A stretch of 64,000 nt of DNA from Prorocentrum cordatum (GCA_963575745.1 CAUYUJ010018298.1:44740-108739), one strand, 5' to 3'; numbered from the stretch's first letter, positions 10,769-21,099 are shown. Made by a program: numbers and translations. The notes: generated from the letters alone by a model not told the origin.

Positions 10769-11640
10769 TCTCGGATTTCCGCATGCCTCTTCTCACGAGC
10801 AGCCTGCCTAGCGAGATCCCTCTTGGCCTTATTTACACTAGACTTGTTGGACCCCTCGACCGCCTGCTTCGACGGCCTGGAGACTCGGGGGAGCCTCGGG
10901 GGGAGCTCGAGAAAGCGGGTGAAAAGTTGACTGCCAGTCGACACTAACTCGATGCACAATCCGATGTGGTTTCCATGGGACGGCACAAACAGCAGTGACA
11001 GCCCGAATGTGCGCCCTAGCTGAAGGACATACCACCAGATAGTCGAGGTGAGATGGCTTCTGATCCCCCCCAGGGGTGCAAGTGAAATCGGCATTGCTAC
11101 ACAAAATCAGCCCCCCAGTGCGCTCCAGAAAACCGGTTTTTACCAGGGCGCAGGGGCTAAAATTCCAATCTGCTGCAATGACCCAGGGCAACTGCAGACT
11201 GGCGACTAAACTGGCAAGCTTACGAAACCGTGAAACATTCTGATCCCGAAAACCTATAGACGAGTGTCCGTAGAACACGATATAGACCAGGGAGAACCCT
11301 TTTAGGTGCAGGACCACTGGAAGAAACCCGTCAAAAGCCGAACCGCGATCTGCTCGCAATCCGCGCGCTGACTTCGCAGCGTCCAACACCTGAACAGGCA
11401 AGTGATTCTTAGCATGGAAGAATTCCCCTCCTTCGCAACTCTGCTGACTGAGCTTGGCCTTTGGCCTAGCTGGATTGACTAGAAGCTTGAGCGAACATTG
11501 CTTGGCCTTCTTTTTCCAACCCACAACTGCTCCTGGCAAAGTGTGTGTTTCACCAAAGTGACATACAATCATACGACGAGCGCTGCAAGAGACGGATGTG
11601 CCCCCAAGCCTTATCGCCCATGCAGCTCACGTTCGCAAAG
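10747..11640 (-). pseudogene. EEP endonuclease of element A
   Basis: Three frames carry the domain. Near 11,640-11,560 one frame reads ANVSCMGDKAWGHIRLL. From 11,572 another reads IVCHFGETHTLPGAVVGW (catalytic Glu in GET), LPWVIAADWNFSPCAL (the D-x-N pair) and PSHLDYLVVC (the ID/LDY motif). After a shift near 10,960 the final motif is VPSHGNHIGLCIEL, where the usual SDH is degenerate. The domain continues into a Lys/Arg-rich stretch ending near 10,750. The enzyme would nick target DNA to prime reverse transcription. Motifs match those of elements B (AxDWNM) and C (AADYNM). Confidence 0.75.
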
Positions 11641-11834
11641 CAGAGGAAGGATGACCGAGCAGCATCACTCGTAGCCGTTGTCGACGTCGAAGTGGTGGCT
11701 GCAGGCGGAGACGCAGTGGATGTCGCCACGGACGTACTGCACTCCTCAAACCCCGAAGTTGTGGTACCAGTACCCGTCATACTGGAAGCCCCTGGCGCCT
11801 GCGAAGACGCCCTCGTAGTAGTTGTGGAACCTAG
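11641..11834 (-). other. ORF1-ORF2 spacer of element A
   Basis: About 190 bases between the ORF1 stop and the first recognisable endonuclease sequence. One frame is Thr/Ser/Ala-rich and may be the degraded start of ORF2. Nothing else is seen. Confidence 0.35.
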
Positions 11835-12938
11835 TCACGAGGCGGCCACCCCGTCGCCGCTTTGCTTGGCGGCCTGGGCGGCAGCCTCCTTCTCCTTGGC
11901 GGCAGCCTCCTGCGCCGCGAAGCGCGCCCTCGACAAACGCTCAGCCTCCTTCTTGAGCGCCTCGTCGTCGGCCTGGGTGGTCTCGGCGGCGGCTGCGCCA
12001 CCGCCAGCTGCCGCAGGGGGCGCGGCGGCCTCGCCCGCGCCCGCGGCTGCGGTGCCGATGCCGCCGCCGTCGCCAGCGCCCGCAGCGGCGCCGTCGGCCC
12101 CGCGGCGCTTCTTGGCCATGCGCTCCTGCACCGCCTTCTGCTCGCCCTTGACACGATCGACGAAAGACTTCCACTCCGCGTCCTTCGCCTGGATGGTGGT
12201 CCGATAGGCCTCGAGCTCCTCCTTGAGAGCCCTGAGCTTAGCCTTCTCCGTCTCGTCGCAGTCCCACTGCTCGAAAGAGGCGAAGAGTTCCTCGTTGAGA
12301 TTGAGCCCGAAACACGCAGCCTCCGAGTCGGCCTCCTTGGGCGTCGGGCGGAAGCCAGCACCCTTGGCGAGTGCTGCTGTGGCCGCCTTCTTGGTGGCCT
12401 CGCACTTGGCCACCTCCAGAGCCGCGCTCTGCTCCTTCTGCTCGGCCGTGGCCAGCTGCTTGCGCAGGCGCATGACCTGCTCCACGAGCTGACCGTGCCT
12501 GTTGGTCGCCGCCTTGAGCGCCCCATCGGCCTGCTTGACCTGGTCGACGTCCGAGGGAGCCGAGGCGGCCGCCTGGCTGGCGAGTCGCTCCCTCTGCGCC
12601 CTCAGCACTGCCTTGAGCTCGGCATCGGCTGACTGGGCCAACGCCTGCCCCAGCAGCGCCGCGATCTCCTGCTGCTGAGTGGCCTTGCCACCCTGGCCGC
12701 CACGGCGACCGCCGCGCGGGGTGCCCACCTTGTCGTCCTCGAAGTGCACGTGCCGATCACCTCGTTCCGAACTGGGAGACCTCGACCGACTGGGCTTGTG
12801 AACGAATAACCGAACTTTGTGAGAACAGCGTGGGCACCGATTGTCGCTCATCTGCAAGCGATCGTTGTACTCACATGTCTTGCAGTGGCCGCACCGCGAC
12901 CATGCACGTTGAGACTGCACATTCTGCGGCTTGCCCAT
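11835..12938 (-). CDS. ORF1 protein of element A (zinc ribbon plus coiled coil)
   Basis: A 367-residue frame from ATG at 12,936-12,938 to the stop at 11,835. That ATG is chosen because it directly precedes the zinc motif; the frame stays open upstream only through repeat sequence. Residues 1-45 hold QRAWSRCGHCKTCEYND and NRCPRCSHKV, a C-x2-C...C-x2-C zinc ribbon. A short Arg/Ser-rich patch follows (KPSRSRSPSSERGD), then about 200 residues of Ala/Glu/Gln/Lys-rich heptads, very likely a coiled coil (LRKQLATAEQKEQSA, LRALKEELEAYRTTI), and an Ala/Gly-rich tail. ORF1 proteins of non-LTR elements coat the element RNA as oligomers. Element B's ORF1 has the same order of parts. Expression is not shown. 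Confidence 0.75.
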   Translation of the reverse strand: MGKPQNVQSQRAWSRCGHCKTCEYNDRLQMSDNRCPRCSHKVRLFVHKPSRSRSPSSERGDRHVHFEDDKVGTPRGGRRGGQGGKATQQQEIAALLGQALAQSADAELKAVLRAQRERLASQAAASAPSDVDQVKQADGALKAATNRHGQLVEQVMRLRKQLATAEQKEQSAALEVAKCEATKKAATAALAKGAGFRPTPKEADSEAACFGLNLNEELFASFEQWDCDETEKAKLRALKEELEAYRTTIQAKDAEWKSFVDRVKGEQKAVQERMAKKRRGADGAAAGAGDGGGIGTAAAGAGEAAAPPAAAGGGAAAAETTQADDEALKKEAERLSRARFAAQEAAAKEKEAAAQAAKQSGDGVAAS

Positions 12939-13079
12939 ATTGATGCAATGAATTTTCCCAGCTCTCGTTATCCTCAACTGAATGTGGGGGACAGACAGGT
13001 GAAGATATCCCTCAAGCGCCGCACGAAGGCACTGGGATGGACTAGAACACGGGCCTCCGTCGGGGCGGAGGACTTGGTG

Positions 13080-13100
13080 CTCGAGCCCAAGTGGCTTGAG
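13080..13100 (-). other. DinoSL relic at the 5' end of element A
   Basis: Read on the minus strand, bases 13,100-13,095 are CTCAAG, the last six bases of the dinoflagellate spliced leader. Bases 13,094-13,080 follow as CCACTTGGGCTCGAG, 12 of 15 identical to the SL tail CCATTTTGGCTCAAG. The relic lacks the first seven bases of the SL, as expected if the AG in CCGTAG served as the acceptor in a later round of trans-splicing. The TCC array starts immediately upstream and may have replaced the rest of the leading SL. Confidence 0.6.
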
Positions 13101-13444
13101 GGAGGAGGAGGAGGAGGAGGAGGAGGAGGAGGAGGAGGAGGAGGAGGAGGAGGAGGAGGGGAGGAGGAGGAGGAGGAGGAGGAGGAGGAGGGAGGAGGAG
13201 GAGGAGGAGGGAGGAGGAGGAGGAGGAGGAGGAGGAGGAGGAGGAGGAGGAGGAGGAGGAGGAGGAGGAGGAGGAGGAGGAGGGGGGGGGCGGAGGAGGA
13301 GGAGGAGGAGGAGGAGGGAGGAAGAGGAGGAGGAGGAGAGGAGGAGGAGGAGGAGGAGGAGGAGGAAAAGGAGGAGGAGGAGGAGGAGGAGAGGAGGAGG
13401 AGGAGGAGGAGGAGGAGGAGGAGGAGGAGAGGAGGAGTAGGAGG

Positions 13445-13475
<31 letters not shown>

Positions 13476-13501
13476 TGAGGAGGAGAAGGAGGAGGAGGAG
13501 G
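13101..13501. repeat. GGA/TCC trinucleotide array at the 5' edge of element A
   Basis: About 400 bases of nearly pure (GGA)n on the plus strand, with GGAGCA variants near 13,450-13,480. On the coding strand of element A it is a TCC tract that runs directly into the SL relic. Poly-Ser, poly-Leu, poly-Pro and poly-Glu frames across it are artefacts of the repeat. Confidence 0.95.
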
Positions 13502-13821
13502 ACCAGTGTAAGCCCAAGGCCCATCAATGCTATTGCAATATACGTTCCATCCAAGCTCCCTCAGCAATGTCCTTCACGGATTCATTTCCATTGTGGGAAA
13601 ACCCCGTTGGAAAACAACCGTTTGAACACCCAGAATTGTACCTGAAGGCCATTGCTGGGTCTTCAACACCGCGAAGCACCGCTACTGTTGCGTCTTTACG
13701 ACCCTTAGTCGCACCAGAACACCATTCCTAGGACCTCAACACCGCGAATCAAAATGGCAATTGCGCCCTGACGTTCCGACATCGTGACAACATTATAGTT
13801 TCTTGTTGCATTACCACGAGA
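13502..13821. other. Spacer without recognised gene
   Basis: No coding or RNA gene seen. The 15-mer CTTCAACACCGCGAA-like motif occurs twice (near 13,661 and 13,735), so this may itself be a worn tandem repeat. Confidence 0.4.
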
Positions 13822-14012
13822 ATCCGTGAAGCTATTGTAGACATTCAAAACGAGTGTGCGCGGCGCTAAGGCGAGAGCCACACTTTGAAAACGGACCGCC
13901 CTCCATCCGTGAAGCTCTTGGCAAATGTTTCAGACGAGTGTGCGCGGCGCTAGGGCAAGAACCACATTTGGAAAGAGGACCGCCTTCCATCCGTGAAGCT
14001 CTTGCAAATTTC
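13822..14012 (+). repeat. 84-bp dispersed repeat, two and a third tandem units
   Basis: Units begin at 13,822, 13,905 and 13,989 with ATCCGTGAAGCT. Each contains ACGAGTGTGCGCGGCGCTA, then a G/C-rich middle, then TTTGAAA and GGACCGCC(C/T)TCC. The third unit is cut short. Other copies lie at 15,475-15,590 (+), 18,478-18,525 (-) and 39,975-40,082 (-). No coding potential is evident. Confidence 0.85.
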
Positions 14013-14245
14013 AGGCTTCAGGATAATCAGTTGCGAGGGAGTCTCAGGCGAAACGCCCGGCCCGCCATTTCGATTGGTTTGAGGGTGCGACAGGGAGGAG
14101 GTAGATATAAAGAAAAGAATAGAGGAGGAGGGGGAACAGGAGTGTGATATGGATTGGCGGATGTTCCCCCAGCACCACCATGGCTCCCTCAGAACTCCCG
14201 AGAACCTCATACAACCCGCCAGAGAGAAGCATCCTGCTCCCTCGG

Positions 14246-14357
14246 ACGAGGAGGAGGAGGAGGAGGAGGAGGAGGAGGAGGAGGAGGAGGAGGAGGAGGA
14301 GGAGGAGGAGGAGGAGGAGGAGGAGGAGGAGCAGGAGGAGCAGGAGGAGGAGGAGGC
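14246..14357. repeat. GGA microsatellite
   Basis: About 110 bases of (GGA)n with two GCA interruptions. Purines are on the plus strand. Confidence 0.95.
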
Positions 14358-15474
14358 CAGGACTCATCAACAGTGTTGCAATAACCCCTCTCTTCAAGTT
14401 CCCTCTTTACAGGCCCCTACAAGGAGTCGGAATTCGGGCGTAGCGGAACGTAAGGTTTTAAGTGGCCAGGACGGGCTGGGGGTGCCCGTGCTTTCCTCTC
14501 CTGCCTCCTCCGCCTCGTCCCTCCCGCGGCCCACTTGGGCTCCCGGCTTCTTTGGGGCCCGAGAGGCCCCAGGTGCCCGGCCGGCCCCCATGGGGGCGGC
14601 TCGTGGGGAGCCGCGCAGCCCGCGCCGCCACCTCGCTGGGCGGCCGCCGCCTGGTCCACGGCCAGGCAGGGAGGCGGCGGATCGGCGGGCCGCTGGCCGC
14701 GTGGCGCTGGCGCCGCGCTGCCCGCCGCGGCGCCAGCGCCTCGCGACGGGCAGCGCGGGGGGCGTGCCGCTGGAACGCAGCGCAGGCTCGGAGGGCTGGC
14801 GAGCTGCGCAGCGCAGCTCGCCGGCCTTGCCGATGGTGCCGGGCGCACTGGCGGCGGCAGGGATCGGGCGTTGGCCTTCGCGGGCGGAGGCAGCAACGCC
14901 AGCGGTCCAGCCGGCCTGGGACCACCGGCTGGCAGAAGGAGGCGCGGAGCCGAAGGGGATCGCGACGCCGGCACAGGCGGAGGGCCCCCAGGAGGCGTGC
15001 AGTGGCTAAGGACGACCAGGTGCGGGCAAAGGCCGAGTTCCGCCCAAACCCCCGCACGTGAAGCCAGCGAGTGTCAAGGGCAGGGCGAGCCCGCCGCCGC
15101 AACCACGAGGGGACGAGGAGCTCGAGGTTCCGTCGAGCGGGGCCCGCCGCCGCGAGGCTGCCGCGAGGAGATGTCCTGATTGTGAACCATCGCCGGGGCA
15201 GAGCGACGCGGAGGAGGACGAGGCCGGACAGGGATGGTGGAGCTCCAGCACGTGCAGTTCACGTTTATCGGCAGTTGGCTTGGTGGCTACCTCTGTACGA
15301 GGAACACTGACGGATGGCAACAACTGTAGGCAGGAGGTGGAAGGCTCATCGGAGGAGCGGTCGTTACGGTTGGGAGACTCGCGCTCGGGGAGTACTGGCC
15401 CCTCATTTCCGGCAGCCTCCCGCTCTTGATGGCGGTGGGTTTGGTGGTCAGCGTAGGGTACGGGCTGCACTCGA
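14358..15474. other. GC-rich spacer, no gene recognised
   Basis: Very GC-rich. Long frames on both strands are Arg/Ala/Pro/Gly-rich and overlap one another, as expected from base composition alone. No domain motif, SL or inverted repeat was found. Confidence 0.4.
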
Positions 15475-15590
15475 CGGTAGGCTCTTGCACATGTTGAAAA
15501 CGAGTGTGCGCGGCGGTAAAGCGAGAACCGCATTTTGAAAACGACCCGCCCTCCATGCGTGAGGCTTTTACAGAATTGCAGATTGAGGCT
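15475..15590 (+). repeat. Copy of the 84-bp dispersed repeat
   Basis: One unit plus flanks: GTTGAAAACGAGTGTGCGCG at 15,493, CATTTTGAAAACGACCC at 15,531 and CCTCCATGCGTGAGGCTTTT at 15,550. Same orientation as the 13.8 kb copies. Confidence 0.75.
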
Positions 15591-15689
15591 CGTACGCGGT
15601 GAGGAAATCTCAGGCGACACGCCCGGCGCGTCAATCGACATACCTTGGGACGCGACAGGGAGGAGTTATCCATAAGGAAAGGCAGGGTG

Positions 15690-15712
15690 GAAGAGGGGGA
15701 GGACCGAGAGGA

Positions 15713-15743
<31 letters not shown>

Positions 15744-15782
15744 GAGGTGGAGGAGGAGGAGGAGGAGGAGGGAGGCAGGGAG
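15690..15782. repeat. GGA/GGT microsatellite
   Basis: Degenerate (GGA)n with GTGGA interruptions. The glycine-rich and glutamate-rich frames over it are not genes. Confidence 0.85.
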
Positions 15783-16189
15783 GGTCGGTGCAGGCGGATT
15801 CCCAGCGTCCTCCCGATCCGTCTGCGCAGCGCTGCCAGATCCGATGGCGCCCCTCCCGCCAGCACGATGGCTCGCGGCGCTCGCGCTGCTCGAGGCGCCA
15901 GGGCTTCGGGAGCAACGCTAGAGGGGAATGAACGCATCGGGCGGACGCATCGACCCCCAATCACCCATGAATTGTTGATGTGGGCCTGATAGATAGCCCG
16001 CCCCGTCCAGGAGCGTGCACTTTCGCTATTGGGGGCCTATCGCCGATCTGTCGACGATGTATCGCCGATTCCACGTCGGTGTTCCTTCTCCCCCCTCGGC
16101 CAGTCCCCCCCTATCGCTGGCCCGCGGAGCTTTAGGCCCTGAGGTTCTGGCGTCGCAACTTGCCCGCCAGGCGATGTCACCCTTTTTTG
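15783..16189. other. GC-rich spacer, no gene recognised
   Basis: No domain, repeat or RNA gene was recognised here. Confidence 0.35.
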
Positions 16190-16320
16190 GGGCCCCGGGG
16201 CCCTCGCGGATCGATGCGGCTCGGGGAACGCCGAAAAAAGATGTGTCCGAGGGCTCTAGTCGTGATCTTCCACAGTGCTGAAATTTTCTCGTGACGCCGC
16301 ACCTCAGGGAAGGACGAGGA
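16190..16320 (+). repeat. Dispersed repeat 2, copy 1
   Basis: Shares blocks in the same order with 48,120-48,262: GATCGATsCGGCTCGGG, then AGGGCTC, GTGAT, ACA-TG, AATTTT, CG-GACG and CTCAGGG. The blocks are separated by diverged bases, so it is an old repeat. Not coding. Confidence 0.65.
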
Positions 16321-16914
16321 GGATCGAAGGTCCTGAGCGCTTCTTGTGGCCCCCCGTGTTCCCACAGAGGCCTCTTTGGGGCCTCCCTGGCGGCAGGGAC
16401 CTCCGGAGACCTGCAGAGACCTCCGGACGACGGCGACGGCGACGGCGACGGCGACGACGGACGGCAGCGGCGGGGGCGGGGGCGGGGACGACCGCGGCGG
16501 CGGCAGCGCGCGAGAGTTCCTGCTCGAGGTGCGGCGCACGCTGGGCTTCATGACCGCGCCGGGGGACGAGGTCGTGACGAAAGACGTCACCGGTTACAGG
16601 CGAGCTCGGCAGCGAAGCCCTCTCGGGTGCTGCCAGAGTCGGGAGCGGCCAAGAAGAGGGTGATGACTAGGGGGTTGGATCTCATGGCGGGGGCCATGAT
16701 ACCTCCCCAGATTTCATGGCGCCTCTTCTTATTTCAATACGTCCCTGGCCCCTCCACCAGGCGGCACACATGCCGACGGTCATGATTTGCGCCCCCTCCT
16801 CTTGGACGCCCCCCTCTTGGACGCCCCCGACAGAGGTGTCCCTCTGGCCGGTGTCCCCAGGGAGGGGGTGCCCAGATGGCCTCCGGAGAGCACCGCTTCT
16901 CACGAGGCCCGGAG
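16321..16914. other. GC-rich spacer with a short GGCGAC array
   Basis: Bases 16,427-16,466 are a CGACGG/GGCGAC hexamer tract like those in the tails of the TGCAA arrays at 28.4 and 49.85 kb. No gene is recognised in the rest. Confidence 0.5.
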
Positions 16915-17410
16915 GGCCCCTCCTCCTCCTCCTCCTCCTCCTCCTCCTCCTCCTCCTCCTCCTCCTCCTCCTCCTCCTCCTCCTCCTCCCCCTGGGGCTA
17001 CGACGTGGCGCGAAGAGCCGGGGACGCCTGGGGGGCCAGGGGCACCTCTGGCAGCCCAGGGTCCCTTCGAGAGTAGGTTCTCGTCCCGCCTCCTCCCCGT
17101 CCTCCTCGTCCTCCTCCCCCTCGTCTTCGTCCTCCTCCTCGTCCTCGTCCTCTTCCGCCTTCTCCTCCTCCTCCTCCTCCTCTTCCTCCTCCCTCCTCCT
17201 CCCTCCTCCTTCCTCTGCTCCTCCTCCTCCTCTTCCTCTCCTCCTCCTCATCCTCCTCTCTCCTCTCTCTCTCTTCCTCCTTCTCCTCCTCCCTCCTCCC
17301 CCCTCCTCCTCCTCCTCTCCTCCTCCTCCTCTTGCCTCCCTCCCTCCCTCCTCCCCTCCCTCCCTCCCTCCCTCCCTCCCTCCCTCTCTTTCCCCCCCGC
17401 TCCCTCCCTC
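16915..17410. repeat. TCC/CTC microsatellite, pyrimidines on plus strand
   Basis: Bases 16,915-16,991 are nearly pure (TCC)n. Bases 17,080-17,410 are a degenerate TCC, TCG and CCCT tract ending in (CCCT)n. About 90 bases between them are not repetitive. Unlike the tracts at 50.7 and 58.0 kb, no SL-like sequence follows. Confidence 0.9.
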
Positions 17411-18477
17411 CATCTGGCCGTGCCCAGTCCGCTGGGCAGGCGGGCTCTGCTCGGGCCAGTTTGCCAGACACCAGCTCCACCGCCGACGCGAATGGCACCT
17501 TCATCGAAGAGTCCATGAGCGACCGCAGCGAGGGCAGCACCGCCATGTCCGTGACGGCAAGTTCGGAATCCTTATTTGGCGCCAGTATGACGAGTGTGCG
17601 TCATGCTGACCTCTGTACTGGTGTTGTGCCGCGTCCTGCTGGTGAGGGTCGTGCCGATTGGCTCCATCATAGTGCCGGGGCTGCCGTAGATGATGCAACC
17701 TGTTATGATCACGTGCTGGCAGCGGTGGTGTCCCACGCGCGGGAGCGCCGGCCTCTCGCGCTGGTTGCTGGCGAGGTGTATGACGCCCAGCACGTTCTAG
17801 ATTCTTTCGGGCGGCCGACCTTGAGCGAAGCTTATTGCTGAATCTCCGCGCTCTGGGCCTTCGGGCGCAGGTCACCGCTCCAGCTCCAATCTCAGGCGCT
17901 GTCCTGCTCGAACCGTCTACGTGGGTAGCTATGCGGGTGATGCATTGTTTTTCCTTGTCTTCTCCGTAGTGCAGATTACGCGCATTGTAGTCTTGGTTTG
18001 ATGGTGCTTCAGATGCACGATTTTCGGCACTGCATTATCCCCGTTGGGGTGGCGGATCTCTTTTTAGTGATCGTTGTGACAGGTGGAGCCTGGGACTCTC
18101 CTCTCGCCGTCTGCTGCTGCTGCTTGGCCTGCTCGCGCCGCCCCCTCACGGCCAGTGTCGCTCCTCTTCTTCCCCCTCCCCCGCCTGTTTGACAACCTGC
18201 CCTGGGTTGGCGCAATCAGTTTCTGCAACCGAGTCCCTGGCGTTCCGTACCCTTCTTCTGCACGCTGCAGCAAAAGAGGGACATTAACACCGTTATCATT
18301 GAGATCGCCAGTGGGTCGTGGGCACATTTGCGCTCCCGCGTCTGGCATCCACTTTCTCGCGCTATCGCCGCGCACGTTCGTCTTGAAAACCTTGGACAGT
18401 TGAACGGCTGGAGGGCTGCTCTTTTACAACAGTGGGATCTCGCTGTGCCGCCGCCTTCACTCATGTTAACCGTTCGG
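17411..18477. other. Spacer, no gene recognised
   Basis: One frame (17,420-17,840) reads through Ser/Thr/Ala-rich sequence ending near TLSEAYC, and another near 18,330-18,450 reads HPLSRAIAAHVRLENLG. Neither shows a known motif. They could be worn retroelement pieces. Confidence 0.3.
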
Positions 18478-18525
18478 GCACTCTCAAGGATGGAGGGCGG
18501 CTTCCTTTCAAGAGGTGGCCACTTG
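18478..18525 (-). repeat. Partial inverted copy of the 84-bp dispersed repeat
   Basis: On the minus strand it reads CCACCTCTTGAAAGG and then GCCGCCCTCCATCC, matching the TTGAAA and CCGCCCTCCATCC core of the family. The remainder of the unit is not recognisable. Confidence 0.55.
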
Positions 18526-19139
18526 AAGTTTCTTCAGTCTTGACGGCCAGAAGGTTGAACATGTGTACCAACTGCACATGGATGATGGTTCTTTTTCCAA
18601 GCTGGGCTCTCGCTGTAGACATGGTCATAGTTAATTACGATCGCTATAAACGTGTGAAAGGCTTAGACGGATGTGGGGCCTTTCAACTTGGGCTGCATTT
18701 GGGCACGCCGCTGCATTTGCTGATCATACCTTAACGCATACCTCATATGTCGCTAGATGGGTGCGAGACAGTTCCTTTTCAAACCGGGGCTCTATCCTGA
18801 ATGGTGGGCTTACAGGGTTCTCATCTTTCGAGGGTGCGCTTCTTGGGGTGAAGAAGTAAGGCATGCATGTGATTATGAGGAGGGGGCTAGGGGCGAGAGG
18901 GTACATTGCAGCATCGCTGGCGCCTCCTCGGTTACTCTGGTCCTCCTCCTCCCCCTCCTCCCAGCTCCAGCTCCCCTGGCCCCCACACGTGCGGGGTGGG
19001 GGGTTGGACGGCGCGCGCGCCTCCTCCGCGGCGCCCTTCGTCGGCGCGCCCTCCCCTCCCTCGGGCCCGCGCGGCGCGCCCCGCGTGATCCCAATCCCCC
19101 CGATGTCAGAGAGTGTGTGCCTGGAGGTCGGCGGAGGAG
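18526..19139. other. Spacer, no gene recognised
   Basis: Contains a short pyrimidine tract near 18,935-18,975. No coding or RNA gene seen. Confidence 0.35.
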
Positions 19140-19283
19140 AACCGTGCAGGTTCTCAGAGCTGAGGAGGTGCCAGCTTCTCAGAAGGTTCACAAAGCTGAG
19201 GAGGTTCTCAAAGCTGAGGAGGTTCTCTCAGAATCGTGAGGTTCTCAAAGCTGAGGAGGGTCTCAAAGCTGAGGAGGATGTGG
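19140..19283 (+). repeat. 18-bp tandem repeat
   Basis: Unit GGTTCTCAAAGCTGAGGA, about seven imperfect copies. In one frame it encodes repeating KAEEVL residues. The 18-base period keeps all frames open, so a coding role cannot be told from the repeat. Confidence 0.85.
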
Positions 19284-20485
19284 CCTCTCGTGCCAGCTGG
19301 CCGATTGAGCAGTGTGGAGTCTGGTGGCTCCTGATTCGTGTGCGTGCATGGTTTCAGTCCTTTCCTGCCCGCGCCCCGCAGGCTCGAAGAGATATAAAAA
19401 GGCAGCGCTTGCTTGCCTCTGAGCTCGTATTCGTGCACCCTGCCGTGAGCGAGCGCAGACACGGCGCGCCGACACGTCGCGCCGACATGTCGATTAGCCT
19501 CCTCGTCGCCTCTTGTCGTGGACACCGCCGACCGCCAAGCCGTGGTAGAACCTGGCATCGATGTGTCAGGGTCGAGTGCTTGCCCTCTGCTGCCTCCTCT
19601 GTATATGGGAATGGCCGGCCTTTGGAGTATGTGGTGGTGTGGGTGCTGGGTGAAAGACCCATGCGGCTCATATCCGCAGCAGGGCCCAGGTCTCATGGAT
19701 TTACGAGCCTGCGATTGCACGGTTCATGCTTGCTTACGTAAGCTGCACTTGCCATTCGTTTGCATTGTCCCCTCGGGTTTTCGGGCCCCGGTTGTTCGCT
19801 CGGTCGTTTGTTCCTCCGCCGTGTGTCTTCTCTGGTCCTCGCTGTTCGTCTTTTCGGGCCCTCGTTCGGTCCCCGCTCGTGTAACGCACGGGAGCTCGCG
19901 CTTGACTCAAACCCACGTCCAAATACAAGCGCGCCCCATGGTGGTCCTCTCCCGCATCGCTTTCCTGCGGGCGCAGCTCCACGCTGGCTGCAAGTTGGTG
20001 ACCAACTGTGCTACGCATGAGCAGACCTGGGTACAGAAGGTGGTCGTGCCTGTCTACCCTGATGTGCAAGTGGCTGCTGGTGCCCCACCTTCCGAAGTCT
20101 CTGACTTGGAGTGACCCGAGGAGGCTGCGTCGGTGAAACGTGTGGCGGGTCGATAGCATCGGCCATTCGGATGGGAACTCGAGAGTCGACTTCCTGATCA
20201 CGGATGTGCCTATGCCTCATGCTGGTAATGTGCACGGTGATCGGCATGACGGAGACGGTGGCGGGCATTCTTAGCGGTCATGTCCACCAAATGGCATGGG
20301 CCTGGAGGAGACCCATGGTCGGCCATTTCTCCCCCCGCACCTCGGAAGGTAAAGCGGCGGCAACATTGTCATCGCCGCCTTGATGGTGATTCTCAAGCTG
20401 ATGGTGCTGCTCAGGGGCTCCCAGATCCTGGAATGGTGGAAAAGGAGCATATGATTGGGTTCGGCAAGCATGCTACAGGAGGTCC
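19284..20485. other. Spacer, no gene recognised
   Basis: Moderately GC-rich. Frames of up to about 200 codons exist on both strands but show no domain or codon pattern I can defend. Confidence 0.35.
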
Positions 20486-20987
20486 ATCGAGAAAACCAGC
20501 CGAAATCTTCGGAACATCTTCAGCAAGAAACTCACCCCAAAAAAACTTCAAACACTATCTAAGCCCAAACCCGCGGAAATCTCAAACTCTAAACAAACTT
20601 CAAACAATCTCTAAGGCAAGCATTGTGAACATCTCAAACCCAACAAACACTTCAAACAATATCTATGCCTAAACCTTCGAACACCTCAAACTCTAAACCA
20701 ACTTACAAACACACTCAACACCAAAACCTGCGAAAACCTCACAATTTAAGCCAGAGTTTGCATTTAGAGTTTTTTCAAGTGTTTCCAACGTTTTTTTTGT
20801 AGTTCGCCAGGCGGTCATAAAGAGTTTCTGAGATTTTTAAGGATTTTTCAGAGCTGTCTTTAAATAGGTTTTTGAGTTTTTCGGCGTGTAGAGTTCGCTT
20901 TGGGGGCGTTTCTAGATTTCTTATAACGTTTTAGGCGTTTTTTTTCTGATTTTTCCCAGAACTTCTGGTTATACTGTTTTTTTCCGG

Positions 20988-21031
<44 letters not shown>

Positions 21032-21099
21032 TTTCCCCAGGTTTCGGCTTAGAGTTGGTTGGATGTTGTTTTTGTTTTTTTTGTTTTTTGTTTATATAC

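Larger units (their letters stand above)
6455..13100 (-). mobile_element. Retroelement A, nearly full-length SL-tagged non-LTR element
   Basis: About 6.65 kb on the minus strand. From its 5' end it has a DinoSL relic (13,080-13,100), ORF1 (zinc ribbon and coiled coil), EEP endonuclease, a basic linker, RT, RNase H and a Cys/His-rich tail. GGA/TCC arrays lie beyond both ends: 13,101 at the 5' side and 6,410 at the 3' side, only about 50 bases past the final stop. The plan matches elements B and C but the RT sequence is clearly diverged from theirs. It has frameshifts near 11,560, 10,960, 10,760, 9,620, 9,200 and 6,870 and an in-frame TGA at 8,181, so it is not autonomous as assembled. Confidence 0.85.

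Noticed and set aside
12819-13567. Long low-complexity frames over the 13.1-13.5 kb GGA array, and the apparent N-terminal extension of element A's ORF1 through it
   Set aside because: The array is open in all triplet frames; the zinc-ribbon protein has its own ATG at 12,938.
13745-13765. Possible SL on the minus strand (GCCATTTTG match)
   Set aside because: Only nine bases match, with no CCGTAG or CTCAAG ends; likely chance.
14417-15179. Overlapping long frames on both strands in GC-rich DNA
   Set aside because: GC-rich DNA has few stops; the products are Arg/Pro/Ala-rich and lack motifs.
16915-17470. SL-tagged element start behind the 16.9-17.4 kb TCC tract
   Set aside because: No SL-like sequence follows the tract and no retroelement motif was found downstream.
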